The notes below the pieces were generated by a model. It did not search any database. It saw only the letters and a list, made by a program, of their open reading frames with translations, and was not told the origin of the DNA. The position numbers and the translations under genes are program-made. Shown one piece after another: positions 60,471 through 64,000 of a stretch of 64,000 bases of DNA; positions within the stretch are counted from its first letter, which is position 1; every line of letters begins with the position of its first letter. Origin of the DNA: Nocardioides glacieisoli (GTDB lineage Bacteria > Actinomycetota > Actinomycetes > Propionibacteriales > Nocardioidaceae); assembly GCF_004137245.1 (NCBI RefSeq), contig NZ_SDWS01000001.1, positions 496,001-560,000 of the forward strand, given 5' to 3'.

Positions 60471-61586
60471 TCAGCGCACGGCGGCGGCGAGCACGGCAGC
60501 GGCCTTCCCGAAGCCGTACGACTCCGCGCCCACCTGTGCGGGTGCGCCGATGCGCACCACCATCGTGCGCGTCGTCGGGTCCACCAGCAGGACCTGGCCG
60601 CCGAAGCCGAGGGCGGCGAACACCTCCACCGGGGCCTCCGGCGCCAGCTGGCCGGTGACCTGCTCCACCGGCTGGCCCTGCGCGTCGACCGCGTCGGTCG
60701 CGCCTCGGAGCAGGCCGGGCCGGTTGAGCCACCAGAGGTAGCCGTAGGCCGCGTTGTGCACCGTCGACGACCGGCCGACGGCGCGCTCCACGAAGCTCGG
60801 GGCGAGGATCCGGCGGCCCTCGACCGTGCCGCGGCCCAGGTAGAGGTGGCCGAACCGCGCGAGGTCGAGGCAGGTGGTCTGCAGGCCGTAGAACACCGCC
60901 GCGTCGTCGGAGCGGTCGGTGATGAAGGACGTGTGCGTCATGCCGAGGGGCTCGAAGAGCCGCTCGCGGGCGAACCTCGCCACGCGCATCCCGGTCGCCT
61001 TCTCGAGCACCGCCTCGAGCACCTGGATGGCCGCGTTGTTGTAGGCCCACGCGCTGCCGGGGGCGTGCTGCTGGCTCAGCCCGATGGCGTACGTCGTGCG
61101 GCTCCTCGCGCGGAGCAGGTCGCCGTAGTCGCTCTGCAGCGACCAGAAGCGACCGCTGTCGTTGGAGATCAGGTTGCGCACCGTCACCGACTCCGACGGC
61201 GTGCCGCGCCACTGCGGGACGTAGCGCGAGACCCGGTCGTCGAGGCGCAGGTCGCCGTCGCGGATCGCGATGCCGACCAGCGTGCTGGTGACCGACTTGG
61301 TGATCGAGAAGACCTCGCGCGGGGTGTCGCGCTGCTGCTTCCAGTTCCACTCGCCGGCCACCTTGCCGTTGCGCACGACCGCGAAGCACGTGGAGCCGAG
61401 CCGCCTGGCCTCCGCCGCGCCGCGGTTGATCGCGGTGGCGCGCAGGCCCAGGCTCGACGGCGACGCGACCGTCCAGCCGTCGACCGTCCGGGCGCGGTCC
61501 AGCGCAGGTGTGGCGCTCGCGGCACCCGCGATAGGGCTGATCGTGAGGAGGGCGACGAGCAGGGCCGCGGAGCGGGGGAGCCTCAT
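60471..61586 (-). CDS. Secreted serine beta-lactamase-fold hydrolase
   Basis: The 371-residue protein has a signal peptide ([25 protein letters not shown], cleavage likely after ASA) and a class C beta-lactamase/DD-peptidase-like domain. The nucleophile motif is FSITKS (SxTK pattern), the Tyr motif is AWAYNNAA (YxN), and a C-terminal FGGQVLLVD strand stands near the usual KTG position. Such proteins include esterases and D-amino-acid peptidases; true beta-lactamase activity is not implied. It is inserted between pdxS and pdxT on the opposite strand, ending 4 bp after pdxS. A TAGGCT element lies 8 nt before its ATG. Confidence 0.85.
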   Translation of the reverse strand: MRLPRSAALLVALLTISPIAGAASATPALDRARTVDGWTVASPSSLGLRATAINRGAAEARRLGSTCFAVVRNGKVAGEWNWKQQRDTPREVFSITKSVTSTLVGIAIRDGDLRLDDRVSRYVPQWRGTPSESVTVRNLISNDSGRFWSLQSDYGDLLRARSRTTYAIGLSQQHAPGSAWAYNNAAIQVLEAVLEKATGMRVARFARERLFEPLGMTHTSFITDRSDDAAVFYGLQTTCLDLARFGHLYLGRGTVEGRRILAPSFVERAVGRSSTVHNAAYGYLWWLNRPGLLRGATDAVDAQGQPVEQVTGQLAPEAPVEVFAALGFGGQVLLVDPTTRTMVVRIGAPAQVGAESYGFGKAAAVLAAAVR

Positions 61587-61609
61587 GATCGGCGAGCCTA
61601 CGGCCGTCC

Positions 61610-61615
61610 TAGGAT
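61610..61615 (+). promoter_or_regulatory. -10 element of leaderless pdxT promoter
   Basis: TAGGAT lies 8 nt before the GTG start of pdxT. The divergent serine-hydrolase gene has TAGGCT 8 nt before its own start, so the two promoters are back to back. Confidence 0.5.
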
Positions 61616-61623
61616 CGGCGTCC

Positions 61624-62220
61624 GTGAACCCGACCATCGGCGTGCTGGCCCTGCAGGGCGACGTCCGCGAGCACCTGGCGGCCCTGCGGTCGCTGGGCGC
61701 CGACCCGATCTCCGTACGCCGTCCCGGCGAGCTCGCGGCCTGCGACGGCCTCGTGATCCCGGGCGGGGAGTCCACGACGATGGCCAAGCTCGCCACGATC
61801 TTCGACCTGCTGGAGCCGTTGCGTGACGCCGTACGAGCTGGCCTCCCGGCGTTCGGCACGTGCGCCGGCATGATCATGCTGGCCGACCGGATCGAGGACG
61901 GAGCGGCGGGCCAGGAGACCATCGGCGGCCTCCACATCACCGTGCGGCGCAACGCCTTCGGGCGCCAGGTCGACTCCTTCGAGGAGGACATCCACGTCGA
62001 CGGTCTGGCCGACCCGGTCCGCGCGGTCTTCATCCGCGCGCCGTGGGTCGAGGCGGTCGACGGCGACGTCGAGGTGCTGGCTCGGGTCGAGGACGGGCCT
62101 GCCGCGGGTAGGATCGTCGCGGTCCGTCAAGGCCCCCTGATGGCGACCTCGTTCCACCCGGAGGTCGGCAGCGACGACCGCGTCCACGGCATGTTCGTGG
62201 ACCTGGTGCGCTCGGCCTGA
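61624..62220 (+). CDS. pdxT: Pyridoxal 5'-phosphate synthase, glutaminase subunit
   Basis: PdxT (198 residues, GTG start) is the class I glutaminase partner of PdxS. It shows [38 protein letters not shown], the nucleophile Cys in [26 protein letters not shown] and the His-Glu pair in [11 protein letters not shown]. It has its own leaderless promoter and precedes yebC by 36 bp, matching the pdxT-yebC order of Mycobacterium. Confidence 0.96.
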   Translation: MNPTIGVLALQGDVREHLAALRSLGADPISVRRPGELAACDGLVIPGGESTTMAKLATIFDLLEPLRDAVRAGLPAFGTCAGMIMLADRIEDGAAGQETIGGLHITVRRNAFGRQVDSFEEDIHVDGLADPVRAVFIRAPWVEAVDGDVEVLARVEDGPAAGRIVAVRQGPLMATSFHPEVGSDDRVHGMFVDLVRSA

Positions 62221-62256
62221 CGACGTACACCACGACGACGAGAAGCAGAGGTACCG

Positions 62257-63042
62257 ATGTCCGGCCACTCCAAGTGGGCAACGACCAAGCACAAGAAGGC
62301 CGCGGTCGACGCCAAGCGCGGCAAGCTCTTCGCCAAGCTGATCAAGAACATCGAGGTCGCGGCGAAGCAGGGCGGCGGCGACCCCGCCGGCAACCCGACG
62401 CTCTACGACGCCATCCAGAAGGCGAAGAAGAACTCGGTCCCCAACAAGAACATCGACTCCGCGCTCAAGCGCGGCTCCGGTGCCGAGTCGGGCGGGGTCG
62501 ACTACAAGACGATCTCCTACGAGGTCTACGGCCCGCAGGGCGTCGCGATCCTGGTCGAGTGCCTCACCGACAACACCAACCGTGCCGCGATGGAGGTCCG
62601 CACCGCGGTGACCCGCAACGGCGGCACCATGGCCGACCCCGGCTCCGTCTCGCGGCTGTTCACCCGCAAGGGGATCGTCGTCGTGCCGAAGTCGCAGGAG
62701 CACGACGGCTCGGTCCGTGAGGTGTCCGAGGACGACGTCCTCGAGGCCACCCTCGACGCCGGCGCCGAGGAGGTCAGCGACCTCGACGACGTCTTCCAGG
62801 TGCAGAGCGAGGCCACCGATGTCGTCGCCGTCCGCACGGCCCTCCAGGACGCCGGCATCGACTACGACTCCGCCGATGTCGAGTTCGTGCCCAGCATGGA
62901 GATCCCCGTCGACGCCTCCGGCGCCGGCAAGGTGATGCACCTCGTCGACGCCCTCGAGGACCTCGACGACGTCCAGGACGTCTTCACCAACGTCGACGTC
63001 CCCGCCGACGTCCTCGCCGAGCTCGAGGCCGCCGACGCCTGA
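62257..63042 (+). CDS. yebC: YebC/PmpR-family DNA-binding regulator or translation factor
   Basis: The 261-residue protein begins [25 protein letters not shown], the near-universal YebC N-terminus, and continues with [32 protein letters not shown] and a three-domain layout typical of the family. YebC proteins have been described as transcription regulators and more recently as factors that help ribosomes through proline stretches. AGAGGT lies 5-6 bases upstream. In Mycobacterium ruvC-ruvA-ruvB follow; here an inverted repeat and an unrelated gene come next. Confidence 0.95.
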   Translation: MSGHSKWATTKHKKAAVDAKRGKLFAKLIKNIEVAAKQGGGDPAGNPTLYDAIQKAKKNSVPNKNIDSALKRGSGAESGGVDYKTISYEVYGPQGVAILVECLTDNTNRAAMEVRTAVTRNGGTMADPGSVSRLFTRKGIVVVPKSQEHDGSVREVSEDDVLEATLDAGAEEVSDLDDVFQVQSEATDVVAVRTALQDAGIDYDSADVEFVPSMEIPVDASGAGKVMHLVDALEDLDDVQDVFTNVDVPADVLAELEAADA

Positions 63043-63072
63043 CGGGCCACCCGCCCGGCCCGCGCACCTCAC

Positions 63073-63152
63073 CCGCTGTAACGCCGGGTTAGTACTTGTA
63101 CCCATCCGGACATATCCAGGTCGGTACAGCTACTAACCCGGCGTTACAGCGG
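63073..63152. terminator. Perfect 22-bp inverted repeat after yebC
   Basis: The arm starting CCGCTGTAACGCCGGG (63073-63094) is repeated exactly in inverted orientation at 63131-63152, with a 36-nt spacer that itself contains GTACC/GGTAC pairing. It is longer and less GC-pure than a usual terminator hairpin, so a REP- or MITE-like element is an alternative. It separates yebC from the next gene. Confidence 0.6.
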
Positions 63153-63248
63153 CGGCGGGCGAACCACCAGCCGTCCACAGCAGCCCGCGTATCGCGCGAA
63201 TCCACAGGTGCTGGCCCAACAGCGGTCCATGCGTCGGTGGACATCTCG

Positions 63249-64000
63249 ATGCTCGGCCACATGTACCTGCCGACCATCGTGCTGATGAACTCCCAGCACG
63301 GACTCATCACCGCTCGTCAGTTGAGGACCGCCGGCCTCACCGGTAACGACGTCCGCGGCCTCGTCCGTGCCGGGAAGGTCCTCCGCGTTCGGCACGGGGT
63401 GTACGTCGACACTGACGCGTGGGAGGGCCTGGACCCGTTCCGGGAGCGGCCCGTGCTGCGGATGCGGGCAGCGCAGCTGAGCCTCACCTCGACGTCGTAC
63501 GCCTTCAGCCACGACTCGTCCTCGATCGTCCTCGGCCTGGGAGCCCCGGATCCACGGTCTGCCCTGGTCCACCTGAGCCGGACCAAGGTCCATGGCGACG
63601 CCGTCCGCGCCGGCGTGAAGCACCACCTCGCGCCGTACCTCCCCGGTGACGTGGAGGAAGTCGACGGCCTGCGCGTCCTCGACCGTCCGCGGACGGCGCT
63701 CGACATGGTGCGCGAGCACGGGCGCGCCCACGGGCTGGCCGCCTGCGACGCTGCGATGCGCCACGGCGTTACGCGCGAGGAGCTGTGGGAGAGGCTCGCG
63801 CGCATGAAGGACTGGCCGCACAGCCGCTGCATGAGGTGGTGCATCGAGCACGCCGAGCCGCTGGCGGAGACCTATCTCGAGTCCCTCGTCCGCGACTTCG
63901 TCCTCGAGCTCGGTATAGGCCGTCCCGAGCTCCAGTTCGGCCTGTCTGACGGCGTCACGACGGCCTTCGCCGACATGGTCGTCAAGCGACACTTCTTCGA
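63249..64000 (+). CDS. AbiEi-antitoxin-like N-terminus with DUF559-like endonuclease domain, truncated by window end
   Basis: The frame is open to the window end (about 250 residues, no stop). The N-terminal part MNSQHGLITARQLRTAGLTGNDVRGLVRAGKVLRVRHGVYV matches the winged-helix AbiEi antitoxin-type domain. The later part ETYLESLVRDFVLELGIGRPELQFGL...FADMVVKRHFF is the start of a DUF559/VSR-like endonuclease domain. Such two-domain proteins are common and often multicopy in Nocardioides-like genomes, with no proven role. The start could be ATG 63249, GTG 63237 or a later ATG. TCCACAG repeats lie upstream. Confidence 0.7.
   Translation, partial: MLGHMYLPTIVLMNSQHGLITARQLRTAGLTGNDVRGLVRAGKVLRVRHGVYVDTDAWEGLDPFRERPVLRMRAAQLSLTSTSYAFSHDSSSIVLGLGAPDPRSALVHLSRTKVHGDAVRAGVKHHLAPYLPGDVEEVDGLRVLDRPRTALDMVREHGRAHGLAACDAAMRHGVTREELWERLARMKDWPHSRCMRWCIEHAEPLAETYLESLVRDFVLELGIGRPELQFGLSDGVTTAFADMVVKRHFF

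Overview
The window is high-GC actinobacterial chromosome, most likely from a Nocardioides-like member of the Nocardioidaceae. This is inferred from G/C-ending codons throughout, a single SsgA-like protein, an actinobacterial-type hisA(priA)/hisF region, type 1 Idi, split lycopene cyclase subunits (CrtYc/CrtYd), and the thrS - HIT - PI-phosphate synthase - pdxS - pdxT - yebC order also found in Mycobacterium. Many genes appear leaderless: a TANNNT -10 hexamer ends 6 to 8 nt before the start codon.

Region by region: (1) 1-1.7 kb: the end of a DUF3352 gene, ybaK and a Lon-N-domain gene. (2) 1.8-9.9 kb: histidine biosynthesis, hisD-hisC-hisB-hisH and hisA-nudix-hisF, separated by small stress-type genes (VTT/DedA-like, hemerythrin, SRPBCC, P-loop kinase). 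(3) 9.9-16.1 kb: a polar amino-acid ABC importer and a heterodimeric ABC exporter whose two ATP sites are asymmetric. (4) 16.1-17.2 kb: an SsgA-family gene and a PGPGW-type membrane gene. (5) 17.3-27.3 kb: an integrative mobilizable element inserted in tRNA-Val(CAC). It has 22-bp att repeats, an integrase, paired arm-type repeats at both ends, two small HTH/excisionase genes, a MobF relaxase-helicase and a cargo segment. The cargo carries a lipoprotein, a UPF0158 protein, a secreted protein, a membrane protein plus SigE-family sigma factor, and a second tyrosine recombinase. Every gap between cargo units holds a copy of a CGGCAGATCCGG motif.

(6) 27.4-31.2 kb: a secreted GlpQ behind a PHO-box-like repeat, a small Cys-rich protein behind a SigB-type promoter, and a PAS-PAS-GAF-PP2C phosphatase. 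(7) 31.3-44.5 kb: fifteen minus-strand genes with coupled start/stop codons, running crtE, crtB, crtI, crtYc, crtYd, P450, CrtQ-like glycosyltransferase, CrtO-like acyltransferase, PAP2, UbiA, geranylgeranyl reductase, type III PKS, ICMT-type methyltransferase, FAD oxidoreductase, idi. A divergent MerR-DICT regulator adjoins crtE across a small palindrome. The first eight genes suggest an acylated, glycosylated carotenoid. The later genes look like an srsABC-type phenolic-lipid pathway combined with prenyl transfer and prenyl reduction, so a reduced-geranylgeranyl polyketide drawing on the same GGPP pool is a reasonable prediction.

(8) 45.5-51.3 kb: an ABC exporter converging on four overlapping glycosyltransferase genes. 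(9) 51.4-64 kb: a membrane protein, thrS, a frameshifted MalY/PatB-type aminotransferase, a GNAT, a HIT protein with a leaderless upstream mini-ORF, an alanine-dehydrogenase-like enzyme coupled to a 45-residue Lys-rich protein, an inositol-monophosphatase-family gene, PI-phosphate synthase, pdxS, a secreted serine hydrolase, pdxT, yebC, a long perfect inverted repeat, and a gene cut by the window end. All functional calls rest on reading translated sequence and recalling family motifs; no search was run.
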